64,000 nt of DNA from Lysobacterales bacterium. GTDB lineage: Bacteria > Pseudomonadota > Gammaproteobacteria > Xanthomonadales > BPKI01. Position numbers and translations under genes: made by a program. Under the pieces are notes generated by a model. The model did no database searches, was not told the DNA's origin, and was given only the letters and a program-made list of their open reading frames with translations. The stretch covers positions 1,364,001-1,428,000 of the forward strand of contig BPKI01000001.1 of NCBI GenBank assembly GCA_026005055.1, in the 5' to 3' direction. This document shows, one piece after another, positions 48,117-59,110 of the stretch. How positions within the stretch are numbered: position 1 is the first letter of the stretch; every line of letters begins with the position of its first letter.

Positions 48117-49532
48117 ATGCCCACGACCATCCTCTGGTTTCGCCGCGATCTTCGCCTTTCCGATCATCCTGCGCTCGCCGCGGCGCTCGGCCGCGGCGGC
48201 GCCGTCCTGCCGGTCTACATCCACGCGCCCGAGGAGGAAGAACCTTGGGCGCCAGGGGCCGCGAGCCGCGCCTGGCTTCATTTCAGCTTGAAGGCGCTCG
48301 ATGAGGCGCTTTCCGCGCGGGGCTCGCGCCTCGTGCTGCGGCGCGGCCCCAGCCTCGAGGCGCTGCTTGAGCTCGTCGCGGAAAGCGAGGCGGATGCGGT
48401 CTTTTGGATTCGGCGCTACGAGCCTCGGATCATCGCCCGCGACACGATGATCAAGGCGGCTTTGCGCCGGCGCGGCATCCGCGCCGAGAGCTTTTCCGGC
48501 AGCCTGCTGGTCGAGCCGTGGACGCTGAGCACGGGGGAAGGCAAGCCCTACCGCGTGTTCACGCCCTTCTGGCGGGCGGCGCGCGAGCGCCTCACTCCCG
48601 AGTCGCCTTTGCCGGCGCCTTCGGCGCTTCCGGCGCCGCCTCGTTTTCCGCAAAGCCTATCGCTCCCCGAGCTTGGTCTTCTGCCCAAGCCGCGATGGGA
48701 TGAGCCCTTCTGGAGGCTTTGGCAACCCGGCGAGCCAGGCGCTCAGGCCCGCCTTCGCGAGTTCATCGAGGATGTCCTGCCGCAGTACAAGAGTTCCCGC
48801 GACCGGCCGGACCAGAAGGGGACCTCGAGGCTTTCGCCGCATCTCGCCTTCGGCGAGATCTCGCCGCGGCAGATTCTGGCCGCGGTTCGGGCGAGCGACT
48901 TGGGAAGCAGTGTCTCGGCGGCCAAGTTTCTTTCCGAACTCGGCTGGCGGGAGTTCTCCCATCACTTGCTCTACCACTTCCCGCATTGTGCCGAGGCCAA
49001 TCTCAATCCGCGCTTCGATGCTTTTCCCTGGGCGGAGCCCGATCCGGCCTCGCTTCAGCGTTGGCAGCAGGGGTCCACGGGCGTGCCGATCGTGGATGCC
49101 GGGATGCGCGAGCTGTGGCAGACCGGCTGGATGCACAACCGGGTGCGGATGCTGGTGGCGTCCTTCCTCACGAAGAACCTTCGCATCCACTGGCTGCACG
49201 GAGCGCGCTGGTTCTGGGACACCCTCTTGGATGCCGATCTCGCCAACAACACCCAGGGCTGGCAGTGGACCGCGGGCACCGGCGCGGATGCCGCGCCTTA
49301 CATCCGCATCTTCAATCCCGTGCTCCAGGCTCAGCGCTTCGACCCCGAGGGCGCCTACATCCGGCGCTTCTTGCCAGAGCTCGCCGGTCTCCCCAAGGAG
49401 CGCATCCATGCCCCATGGGAGGGGATGCTTCCTCGCGACTATCCTCCGCCGATGGTGGACCTTGCGACCAGCCGCCAGGAGGCGCTCGCCGCTTTCTCGA
49501 CGATCAAAGGGCGTTTCAAGGACGAGGGGTAG
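48117..49532 (+). CDS. phrB: Deoxyribodipyrimidine (CPD) photolyase
   Basis: Splits cyclobutane pyrimidine dimers with blue light. The 471-aa protein begins ILWFRRDLRLSDHPAL, the antenna-domain signature. Its FAD domain contains SRLSPHLAFGEISPRQI, ELGWREFSHHLLYHFP, GWMHNRVRMLVASFLTKNL and LDADLANNTQGWQWTAGTG, including tryptophans of the electron-transfer chain. It is 6 bp downstream of the (6-4)-type photolyase, so both dimer types can be repaired from one transcript. Its stop overlaps the convergent DUF1810 gene by 17 bp. Confidence 0.96.
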   Translation: MPTTILWFRRDLRLSDHPALAAALGRGGAVLPVYIHAPEEEEPWAPGAASRAWLHFSLKALDEALSARGSRLVLRRGPSLEALLELVAESEADAVFWIRRYEPRIIARDTMIKAALRRRGIRAESFSGSLLVEPWTLSTGEGKPYRVFTPFWRAARERLTPESPLPAPSALPAPPRFPQSLSLPELGLLPKPRWDEPFWRLWQPGEPGAQARLREFIEDVLPQYKSSRDRPDQKGTSRLSPHLAFGEISPRQILAAVRASDLGSSVSAAKFLSELGWREFSHHLLYHFPHCAEANLNPRFDAFPWAEPDPASLQRWQQGSTGVPIVDAGMRELWQTGWMHNRVRMLVASFLTKNLRIHWLHGARWFWDTLLDADLANNTQGWQWTAGTGADAAPYIRIFNPVLQAQRFDPEGAYIRRFLPELAGLPKERIHAPWEGMLPRDYPPPMVDLATSRQEALAAFSTIKGRFKDEG

Positions 49533-49983
49533 CGCGGTCCCAGCGAAGGCGCGCTTCGGTCAGCGGGCAGCGCCGGCCGCCGAAGAAGCGCTCCAAGGCG
49601 GTCGCGAAGAGGTTTTGCTCATCGCTGCGGCCGCTTGCGCGTGCGGCGGCTTCGAACAGGGTCAGCGAGGAGCAGAGCTTGAGCGCATCGATCGGTCCGA
49701 GGATGACGCTGGCAGAGTCCTTCGGATTCGCCATGAGAGCGCGGACGCATTCGACGTAGCGTTCGCCAAGCGTGGGATGCGCGAGAAAAGCGACGGCCTC
49801 GGTGAGATTGGCGATGCCGTAGTACTCGCTCCGCCAGGAATGCCCCAAACCTTTCAGTTGCGGAAAGACGAACCACATCCAATGGCTGCGTTTGCACCCT
49901 TCCTCGAGTTCGGCGAGAGCCTGCGCGTAAATCGGCTCCTGCGCCTCGATGAAGCGCTCAAGGTCTTTTTCGCGGCCACTCAT
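49516..49983 (-). CDS. DUF1810 family protein
   Basis: A 155-aa cytoplasmic protein of the DUF1810 family, recognised by LERFIEAQEPIYAQALAELE, KRSHWMWFVFPQL, LGHSWRSEYYGIANLTEA and HPTLGERYVECVRAL. The function is unknown. The ATG at 49983 was chosen because homology starts there; upstream in-frame codons to 50040 add nothing family-like. It converges on the CPD photolyase with a 17-bp overlap and is divergent from the SpoIID-like gene. Confidence 0.9.
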   Translation of the reverse strand: MSGREKDLERFIEAQEPIYAQALAELEEGCKRSHWMWFVFPQLKGLGHSWRSEYYGIANLTEAVAFLAHPTLGERYVECVRALMANPKDSASVILGPIDALKLCSSLTLFEAAARASGRSDEQNLFATALERFFGGRRCPLTEARLRWDRATPRP

Positions 49984-50075
49984 CCCGTCTTCCCTCGCGC
50001 TCGTCGCCCCGAAGCCTGAGAAGCGCTTACCGGCTTGCAAGGATAGAAAAGTTGCCCACGCTTGTTTGGGGGGGT

Positions 50076-51833
50076 ATGCGCATCGGGGGTGCTGCTTTGC
50101 TCTTGCTCGCGGCCGGTCTCGCCCACGGCGCGAACTGGGTGGTTCGGGACGTGGAAAGCGGGGCGCCGATCGCCGCCGAGATCAGCTTTTACGCGGGCGC
50201 GGACCTCGCTTCGCTCGGGCATGCGGAGCTTGCGGCGCTTTCCGCTCGCCCGCCGGATCGGAGGCTTTCCGCTCCTGCGAGCGCGTTTGCCGCCCCTGCA
50301 TGGGGCGAGGGACTGGTGCGGATCGAGGCGGAGGGTCATCGGCCCCTTTTTGCCAAGGTGGCCTCGGGGGTTGGGATGACCTTCTGGCTCGACCCGCTCG
50401 CGCCCGATTGGCCCACGGAGCTTGAGTCGGATGCGCTCGTGCTTTTCGGTCATGTCCGCTCCGGCAAGACCCTTCAGCCGATCGCCGGTGCCCGGGTGCG
50501 GATCGAACCCTTCGGTGTGGAAGCGATCAGCGACGAGCAGGGTTTCTATCGGCTCTCGACGCCGCTTCCGCCGCCGCCCACCGAGCCTGCGTTCCTCGCG
50601 ATCAGCTTGCGCCTGCCCGGAGCGGCTTCCTGGCGGGTGGTCGAGCGCAGTCTGCCGTGGGCTCCGGGCTTCGCCCATCGCCTGATCCACGACGATGAGC
50701 TCGCCCTCCGCACGCTGCATCGTCATCTGGCCTTGCCGGAGGAGCTTGCCGCGCACAGCACACCGCCTCCGCTCGAGACGCGCGCGCCGCTCGGCCCCGA
50801 TGATCCGCCAGGAAGCATCCGCGTGGGCTTCAACGACGCCAACTGCACCCAAAGCTGCTGCGGGACGAGCTGTAGCCACGTCTGCGTTTTTCCGCTCGAG
50901 ACCTACGTGCGCCGTGGCATCACCCACGAGTGGATCGCGTCCTGGAATCAGCACGCGCTTCGCGCCGGCACCGTGGCCTACCGCGGCTACGGCGCATGGC
51001 GGGTAGGCACCCCGATTCATCAGAACTACGACATCTGCTCGAGCGCCTGCTGCCAGGTCAATGGAAGCACCACCCATTCCAATGGCATCGCGGCGGTGGC
51101 CCGCACCCGCGGCATCATCATGCTGCGCAACGGCGCCCGCTTCTCGGCCGAATACTCGGCCGAGAACAACTGCCTGCTCGGCAGCAGCTCGTGCTCGAAC
51201 AACGATCTCTCCTGCGGCAACGGCTACAACGGCTCGCCGGTGAATGATTGGCCCTGCCTGGCCGATCCGGTGGGCCTGAACCAGGCCTGCTTCGGCCATG
51301 GGCGGGGGATGAGCCAATGGGGTAGCCAGCGCTGGGCGAGTCACGCCAGCACCCCGCGCACTTGGCCGTGGATCGTCAACCACTACTACAACGCCCATGG
51401 TTCCGGTTCGGGAAGGCGCACCGCGGTCATGAGCAAGGTGCTCGCCATCGAGGGGGTGACGCCCTCGCCAGCGGCGGTCCATCCCGGGCAGAGCTTCACC
51501 ATTTCGGTACAGGCGCGAAACCGCGCCGCCGAACCGCATGAGCGGGTCTTGATCGGGGCCAGCATCCGTCGAAGCGGGGGATCGTGGATCTCCGATCCCG
51601 GCAACGATGCGCCGGTGATCCTGCCAAGCGGCCTCTCTTCGAATCAGCGCGTCTTCCAAGTGCCCGCGGGGGCCGCCGCGGGAAGCTACGAACTCGCCGT
51701 CTCGCTTTTTCTCGACATCGACGAGAACCAGCAGATCACCAGCGCCGATCTTCTCCAGGCCAGCCTCCAGCAACCGGCCGCGATCACCGTTCTCCCGCTG
51801 TCCACGGAAATTTTCCGCGACGGCTTCGAATGA
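50076..51833 (+). CDS. Exported cysteine-rich SpoIID/LytB-domain protein
   Basis: A 585-aa secreted protein with a signal peptide (IGGAALLLLAAGLAHG). A carboxypeptidase-regulatory-like beta domain comes first (LFGHVRSGKTLQPIAGARV). A SpoIID-type domain follows with FPLETYVRRGITHEWIASWN, then ALRAGTVAYRGYGAWRV and FGHGRGMSQWGSQRWA; SpoIID proteins are lytic transglycosylases acting on glycan strands. About 13 Cys lie within this domain, suggesting disulfides. An Ig-like C-terminal domain ends in TEIFRDGFE. The ATG at 50076 follows a G-rich ribosome-binding site; an in-frame TTG at 50052 is less likely. No sporulation genes are present. It stands alone; its target is unknown. Confidence 0.82.
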   Translation: MRIGGAALLLLAAGLAHGANWVVRDVESGAPIAAEISFYAGADLASLGHAELAALSARPPDRRLSAPASAFAAPAWGEGLVRIEAEGHRPLFAKVASGVGMTFWLDPLAPDWPTELESDALVLFGHVRSGKTLQPIAGARVRIEPFGVEAISDEQGFYRLSTPLPPPPTEPAFLAISLRLPGAASWRVVERSLPWAPGFAHRLIHDDELALRTLHRHLALPEELAAHSTPPPLETRAPLGPDDPPGSIRVGFNDANCTQSCCGTSCSHVCVFPLETYVRRGITHEWIASWNQHALRAGTVAYRGYGAWRVGTPIHQNYDICSSACCQVNGSTTHSNGIAAVARTRGIIMLRNGARFSAEYSAENNCLLGSSSCSNNDLSCGNGYNGSPVNDWPCLADPVGLNQACFGHGRGMSQWGSQRWASHASTPRTWPWIVNHYYNAHGSGSGRRTAVMSKVLAIEGVTPSPAAVHPGQSFTISVQARNRAAEPHERVLIGASIRRSGGSWISDPGNDAPVILPSGLSSNQRVFQVPAGAAAGSYELAVSLFLDIDENQQITSADLLQASLQQPAAITVLPLSTEIFRDGFE

Positions 51834-51836
51834 GGC

Positions 51837-52916
51837 TCAGGGCGGCGCGGCGCTGTGCAGGAGAGGCCACACTTCGGGTCGGGCGCCGCGGCAGCGGTCG
51901 AGGTAGCGGTCCTCGGCCAACGCGAAACCGGCGCCGTCGTCGCGGAAGACGCTCACCCGGCCGCAGTCATCGCGGCTGCGCAGCCGCTCCCAGCTGCGGA
52001 TCTCCCCCCGCATCGGATCGAAGACAGCCTCGACCAGGGCCTCGAGCGCGACCGTCCCGCCCTGCCGACGATCGATGGCCGGTCGCCGAAAGACGAGCGG
52101 CTCGGCACTTCCCCGTTCGACCAGAAACCACCGGGTGATCCGCCCATCGCGCGCCCGCGCGCAGTCGATTTCGACGAGCAGCCGGTCAACTCCGCTCAGG
52201 CGCCACACCCGATCCTCGCGTTCCTCAGCGCTCAGGGGCTCGCACCATCCCTGCGGAAGGCGCGCATGGGCAGCCGCCAGCGCGGCTGATGCCACTTCTT
52301 GCTCGCCGACCAGGACAGCGCGACGATGCGGAATCTCTGGCGGCCTTGGCGGAGGCGGAAAATCGCGATCGGCAGCGACCGGGCCCCGTCGGATCAGGGC
52401 GTTTTCCCGGCCGACGCGGCCTTGCCGTTCGTCGATCCAGAGCAGGACCGCGCTCGCGCCCTCGGCCGAGGCATCGCCGAGCGAACGCCCTTCCGCCACC
52501 AACCGGATGCGCGAGGCCTTTCGTAGTGCGCCGAGTAGGGCCTCGATCTCCTCGGATGCGGTGATCCGCAACTGATCGGCGCGGCCCTCGGCGATGGCAT
52601 CGAGCAAGATGTGGGCATCGCCGATCGGGAACAGTGGGTGGTCGTCGGCGAAGAGTCGTGCGTGGAGGTCGAGAGGTAGCCCCGCCCGAGGCATGAGATC
52701 GATCCAGACCACCCGATCGTGGGCACCGCCGTCGCGCAGGAGCACGAGGTCCATGCCCTCTGCCGCATTCGCGGGCGGCAGCGCGAGTGCGGTGCAGCTC
52801 CGGCTCGCGTCACAGGCGGCTGCCCAGTCACCGTGGGCGAAATAGGCTTGGGCCGCGAGCGATCCGGAGACGAGGGCAGAGGCGAGCAGCAGGGGGTAAC
52901 GCAAGGCGGCGATCAC
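51837..52916 (-). CDS. DUF1176 exported protein
   Basis: A protein of 359 aa from a GTG at 52916, giving the signal peptide IAALRYPLLLASALVSGSLA. The mature start FAHGDWAAACDASRSCTALA is the DUF1176 signature. A paired Cys near the C-terminus (DDCGRVSVF, DRCRGARPEVWPL) suggests disulfide bonding in the periplasm. An alternative ATG at 52991 overlaps the parE stop (TGATG) and would add 25 residues before the hydrophobic core, which is long for a signal peptide but would allow coupling. The function is unknown. Its stop lies 3 bp from the convergent SpoIID-like gene. Confidence 0.8.
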   Translation of the reverse strand: MIAALRYPLLLASALVSGSLAAQAYFAHGDWAAACDASRSCTALALPPANAAEGMDLVLLRDGGAHDRVVWIDLMPRAGLPLDLHARLFADDHPLFPIGDAHILLDAIAEGRADQLRITASEEIEALLGALRKASRIRLVAEGRSLGDASAEGASAVLLWIDERQGRVGRENALIRRGPVAADRDFPPPPRPPEIPHRRAVLVGEQEVASAALAAAHARLPQGWCEPLSAEEREDRVWRLSGVDRLLVEIDCARARDGRITRWFLVERGSAEPLVFRRPAIDRRQGGTVALEALVEAVFDPMRGEIRSWERLRSRDDCGRVSVFRDDGAGFALAEDRYLDRCRGARPEVWPLLHSAAPP

Positions 52917-52990
52917 GGGGCCGATCCGAGGTAGAGGTTTGCGATTCCCATCTTGCCGGAATGCCGCATGCGACCGCTCGCCGAGGAGCA

Positions 52991-54877
52991 TCAAACCTCG
53001 AGGCTGGCCAGGTCGCCCTTGCTCTCGAGCCAATGCCGCCGCTCGGCGGCGCGTCGCTTGCCGAGCAGCAGATCCATGAGCGCTTCCGTTTCGGCCGGAT
53101 CATCGAGCGTCAGCCGGATCAGACGGCGGCTTCGTGGATCCATGGTCGATTCGCGAAGCTGCGCCGGGTTCATTTCTCCCAAGCCCTTGAAGCGGGTGAT
53201 CTGGACGTCGCGGCTGCCCTCGGCTTTTCCGGCGCGGGCGAGGATCGCCCGCTTCTCCTCGTCATCGAGCGCGTAGAAGACCTGCTTGCCGATGTCGATG
53301 CGATAAAGCGGCGGCATCGCCACATAGACGTGGCCGCGTTCGACCAAGGCCGGGAAATGCTTGAGGAAAAGGGCGCAGAGCAGGGTGGCGATGTGCAGAC
53401 CATCCGCATCGGCATCGGCGAGGATGATGATCTTGCCGTAGCGAAGCCCGGAGAGATCGCGGCTGCCTGGGTCGCAGCCGATGGCCACGGCCAGATCGTG
53501 CACCTCCGCCGAGGCGAGCACGTTTTGCGGTTCGACCTCCCAGGTGTTCAGGATCTTGCCGCGAAGCGGAAGGATCGCCTGGAAGCTTTTGTCCCTGGCC
53601 TGCTTGGCCGAGCCGCCCGCGGAATCGCCCTCGACGATGAACAGCTCGCTGCGGGACAGTTCGCTCTCGGTGCAGTCGGCCAGTTTCCCAGGCAGCGCGG
53701 GACCTGCGCCGACCTTCTTGCGAGTGACCACCTTCTCTCGGCGCAGCCTGGACTGCGCCCGCTCGATCACGAGCGCGGCGATCGCCTCACCTTCGGCCAC
53801 GTGCTGATGCAGCCAAAGGCTGAAGGCGTCGTGTGCGAGGCTTTCCACCAAGGCTGCGGCCTGACGCGAGGAGAGGCGCTCCTTGGTCTGGCCGGAGAAC
53901 TGCGGTTCGTGAATCTTCAGGGAAAGCACGAATGAAAGCCGTTCCCAGAGGTCCTCTGGAGCGATGCGCAGTCCGCGCGGAGCGAGGTCGCGAAGCGCGA
54001 TGAACTCGCGGAGAGCCTCGGTGAGACCGGCGCGCAGGCCGCTGACGTGGGTTCCGCCCTGAGGCGTGGGGATCAGATTGACGTAGCTTTCTTGGACGAG
54101 CTCGCCTTCCGGCAGCCAAGCCAGGCAGAACTCCACCGCCTCGCCTTCGCGCTCGAGCGAAGCATGCCAGCCTCCGGCGGGCAACAGGCTCGCCGGAGCG
54201 AGCAGGCCGAGCAGGTAATCGCGCAGGCCGTCCCGGTAGAGCCAGCAGCGTTCGCTGCCCTCCGCTTCGTTCCAAAGCCGGATCTCGAGCCCGGGACAGA
54301 GCACCGCCTTGGCGCGAAGCAAGTGCTCGAGGCGGGGAACGGCGACCTTGGGTGAATCGAAAAACTGGGGATCGGGCCAGAATCGGAGGCGGGTGCCGGT
54401 CTTACGCTTGGGCGCAGCCGCGACGGGCGAAAGCGGGGCGAGCGGTTCCCCGTCCGCGAACTCCTGTCGCCATTCCTGCCCGTCGCGCCAGACGTGCACC
54501 ACCAGGCGCTTGGAGAGCGCGTTCACCACCGAGACCCCCACGCCATGCAAGCCGCCGGCGAAGGAATAGTTCTTGCGGCTGAACTTGCCGCCGGCATGGA
54601 GCCGGGTGAGGATCAGTTCCACGCCCGAAAGGCCTTCCTCGGGGTGGAGGTCCACCGGCATCCCGCGGCCATCGTCCTCGACCTCGATGGAACCATCGGC
54701 GAAGAGGCGCACTTCGATTCGCTTGGCGTAACCCGCGAGCGCCTCGTCCACGGCGTTGTCCACCACCTCCATCACCAGGTGATTGGGACGGCTGGTGTCG
54801 GTGTACATGCCGGGGCGGCGGCGCACCGGCTGCAGCCCGGAAAGGACTTCGATGTCGGCGGCGACGTAGCGGCTCAT
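52991..54877 (-). CDS. parE: DNA topoisomerase IV subunit B
   Basis: ATPase subunit of topoisomerase IV, which decatenates daughter chromosomes. The 628-aa protein has the GHKL ATPase motifs EVVDNAVDEALAG, VEDDGRGMPV and GGLHGVGVSVVNAL. The TOPRIM domain has FIVEGDSAGGSAKQARD and IILADADADGLHIATLL, and the C-terminus carries RFKGLGEMNPAQLRESTMDP. Length and the lack of a GyrB-type insertion favour ParE over GyrB. It is divergent from pyrG. Confidence 0.96.
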   Translation of the reverse strand: MSRYVAADIEVLSGLQPVRRRPGMYTDTSRPNHLVMEVVDNAVDEALAGYAKRIEVRLFADGSIEVEDDGRGMPVDLHPEEGLSGVELILTRLHAGGKFSRKNYSFAGGLHGVGVSVVNALSKRLVVHVWRDGQEWRQEFADGEPLAPLSPVAAAPKRKTGTRLRFWPDPQFFDSPKVAVPRLEHLLRAKAVLCPGLEIRLWNEAEGSERCWLYRDGLRDYLLGLLAPASLLPAGGWHASLEREGEAVEFCLAWLPEGELVQESYVNLIPTPQGGTHVSGLRAGLTEALREFIALRDLAPRGLRIAPEDLWERLSFVLSLKIHEPQFSGQTKERLSSRQAAALVESLAHDAFSLWLHQHVAEGEAIAALVIERAQSRLRREKVVTRKKVGAGPALPGKLADCTESELSRSELFIVEGDSAGGSAKQARDKSFQAILPLRGKILNTWEVEPQNVLASAEVHDLAVAIGCDPGSRDLSGLRYGKIIILADADADGLHIATLLCALFLKHFPALVERGHVYVAMPPLYRIDIGKQVFYALDDEEKRAILARAGKAEGSRDVQITRFKGLGEMNPAQLRESTMDPRSRRLIRLTLDDPAETEALMDLLLGKRRAAERRHWLESKGDLASLEV

Positions 54878-54879
54878 GA

Positions 54880-56657
<1,778 letters not shown>

Positions 56658-56658
<1 letters not shown>

Positions 56659-57515
56659 TGGAGCTTTGCGGCTTCGAGGTCGGGCTCGATCGGCCTTTCT
56701 TTCTCATCGCCGGGCCCTGCGTGGTCGAATCGCTCGCGCTTCAGCTCGAGACCGCCGGTCGCCTCAAGGAAATCACCGCTCGTCTCGGCATTCCCTTCAT
56801 CTTCAAGTCGAGCTTCGACAAGGCCAATCGCAGCTCGCTCAAGTCCTACCGCGGCTTGGGTATGGAGCAGGGGCTGCGCATTCTCTCCGAGGTCAAGCGC
56901 CAAATCGGGGTGCCGGTGCTGACCGATGTGCATGAGTACACGCCGATTCACGAGGTGGCGGCGGTGGTAGACGTGCTCCAGACCCCGGCCTTTCTTTGCC
57001 GCCAGACCGATTTCATCCAGAACGTCGCGCGCGCCGGACGGCCGGTCAACATCAAGAAGGGCCAGTTCCTGAGTCCGTGGGAGATGAAGAACGTGGCCGA
57101 AAAGGCGCGCGCCACCGGCAACGATCGCATCCTGGTCTGCGAGCGCGGCTTCAGCTTCGGCTACCAGAATCTGGTCGTGGACATGCGATCGCTCGCGGTG
57201 ATGCGGGAGACCGGCTGTCCGGTGGTCTTCGACGCCACTCATTCGGTGCAGCTTCCCGGAGGGCGGGGCGATCGCTCCGGCGGACAACGCGAGTTCGTGC
57301 CGGTGTTGGCGCGCGCGGCGGTGGCGGCGGGCATCGCGGGCCTCTTCGCCGAGACCCATCCGGATCCGGAAAAGGCCCTTTCGGACGGCCCCAATGCCTG
57401 GCCGCTCGCACTCATGGAACCCCTTCTCGAATCGCTCCTGGAAATCGATGCCGCGGTCAAGCGCCGCGGCTTCCTCGAAGATCATCAGCGCCTCTCGTCC
57501 TGCGACCGCTCATGA
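56658..57515 (+). CDS. kdsA: 3-deoxy-D-manno-octulosonate 8-phosphate synthase
   Basis: Condenses arabinose 5-phosphate and PEP to KDO-8-phosphate for lipopolysaccharide. The 285-aa protein has [43 protein letters not shown] and [13 protein letters not shown]. Its presence confirms a Gram-negative outer membrane with LPS. It overlaps pyrG by one base and eno by four. Confidence 0.97.
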
Positions 57516-58810
57516 GCGCCCTTGCCATCGCCGACCTTCATGGCCGGGAAATCCTCGATTCGCGCGGTCACCCGACCGTCTTCGCCGAGATCGTGCTCGC
57601 CTGCGGCGCACGCGGGCGGGCGGCGGTGCCCTCCGGCGCCTCGACCGGGTCGCGCGAAGCCCTCGAACTGCGGGACGGCGATCCGAGCCGTTACCTCGGC
57701 CGCGGGGTGCGGCGGGCGGTGATGCACCTCAACGGACCGATTCGCGATGCCTTGCTCGGTGTCGAGGTCGGCGAACAGGAGTCCCTCGATCGGCGTCTGC
57801 GTGAGCTCGACGGCACCGCGAACAAATCCCGACTCGGGGCGAATGCGATCCTGGCTGCCTCGCTCGCGGCCGCGCGTGCCCGCGCGGCGGCCCGCGGGGT
57901 GGATCTATGGCAAGACCTGATCGGCGCGGGCACTCCCTGTCTGCCGGTACCGCTCCTCAACATCCTGAACGGCGGGGCGCATGCCGACAACAACGTGGAT
58001 TTCCAGGAATTCATGATCGTGCCGCTCGGCGCCCCGAGTTTCGGCGAGGGCCTGCGCATCGCGGTCGAGGTCTACCACGCCCTGAAGTCGGTCTTGCGCC
58101 AGCGCTCGCTGGCGACGGGGGTCGGCGACGAGGGCGGTTTCGCCCCCGACCTCGCCTCGAACCGAGAGGCCGTGGAGCTGATCCTGGAGGCGATCGCGCG
58201 CGCGGGTTTCCGTCCAGGGGAGGAGGTCGCTCTCGCCCTGGACGTGGCCGCGAGCGAGTTCTTTTCCGAGGGGCGTTACCGGCTCGAGGGCGAGGGTCGG
58301 GTGCTCGCCGCCGAGGACCTGGTCGAACTCTATGCGCAATGGTGCCGCGACTATCCCATCGTCTCGATCGAGGACGGCATGGCGGAGCACGACCTCCGGG
58401 GTTGGAAGCTCATCACCGAGCGTCTCGGCGATCGGGTCCAGCTCGTCGGCGATGATCTGTTCGTGACCAACCCGGAGATCCTCCGACGCGGGGTCGCCGA
58501 GGGCATCGCCAACGCGCTCTTGGTCAAGCCCAACCAGATCGGCACGCTGAGCGAGACGCTCGAGGCAATCGCGGTGGCGGAGGCAGCGGGTTATGCCCGC
58601 ATCCTCTCGCATCGCTCCGGCGAGACTGAGGATCCGATCATCGCCGACTTGGCGCTGGGAACCGGCGCTTCGCAGATCAAGACCGGTGCGCCCTGTCGCT
58701 CCGACCGGGTGGCGAAGTACAACCGTCTGCTCGAGATCGAGGAGGGACTCGGGGGCGCGGCGCGTTATGCTGGGCGTGGTGCATTCCCGCGCGCGGCTGT
58801 GCGCTCCTGA
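57512..58810 (+). CDS. eno: Enolase
   Basis: Converts 2-phosphoglycerate to PEP, which KdsA upstream also consumes. The 432-aa protein shows [66 protein letters not shown] and [10 protein letters not shown], all catalytic or metal-binding segments. The ATG at 57512 overlaps the kdsA stop (ATGA). Length is normal; ftsB follows after 3 bp. Confidence 0.98.
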   Translation: MSALAIADLHGREILDSRGHPTVFAEIVLACGARGRAAVPSGASTGSREALELRDGDPSRYLGRGVRRAVMHLNGPIRDALLGVEVGEQESLDRRLRELDGTANKSRLGANAILAASLAAARARAAARGVDLWQDLIGAGTPCLPVPLLNILNGGAHADNNVDFQEFMIVPLGAPSFGEGLRIAVEVYHALKSVLRQRSLATGVGDEGGFAPDLASNREAVELILEAIARAGFRPGEEVALALDVAASEFFSEGRYRLEGEGRVLAAEDLVELYAQWCRDYPIVSIEDGMAEHDLRGWKLITERLGDRVQLVGDDLFVTNPEILRRGVAEGIANALLVKPNQIGTLSETLEAIAVAEAAGYARILSHRSGETEDPIIADLALGTGASQIKTGAPCRSDRVAKYNRLLEIEEGLGGAARYAGRGAFPRAAVRS

Positions 58811-58813
58811 GGG

Positions 58814-59110
58814 ATGTTGCGACTTCTCTTGCTCGTCCTCGCGGTCCTGTTGTTGCTGCTCCAGGTGCGCCTTTGGGTTTCGCCGGGCGGAATGCGCGAA
58901 GTCGAGCGCTTGCGCGAGGCGATCGCCATCCAGGCCGAGGACAACCGTCGGCGGCAAGAGCGCAACGAGCGACTCGCCGCGGAAGTCGAGGACCTGCGCT
59001 CGGGCGGTCCCGCTCTCGAGGAGCGAGCGCGGGAAGAGCTCGGTCTGGTCGGCGAGGACGAGGTGTTCTTCCAGGTGTTCGAGGACGGCTCCGCCGAAAC
59101 CCCGCCGTGA
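58814..59110 (+). CDS. ftsB: Cell division protein FtsB
   Basis: Small bitopic division protein of the FtsQBL complex. The 98-aa product has an N-terminal membrane helix (LLLLVLAVLLLLLQVRLWV) and a periplasmic coiled coil with AIQAEDNRRRQERNERLAAE. It ends with a conserved EERAREELGLVGEDEVFFQV. It lies between eno and ispD, as in E. coli, and overlaps ispD by four bases (GTGA). Confidence 0.96.
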   Translation: MLRLLLLVLAVLLLLLQVRLWVSPGGMREVERLREAIAIQAEDNRRRQERNERLAAEVEDLRSGGPALEERAREELGLVGEDEVFFQVFEDGSAETPP

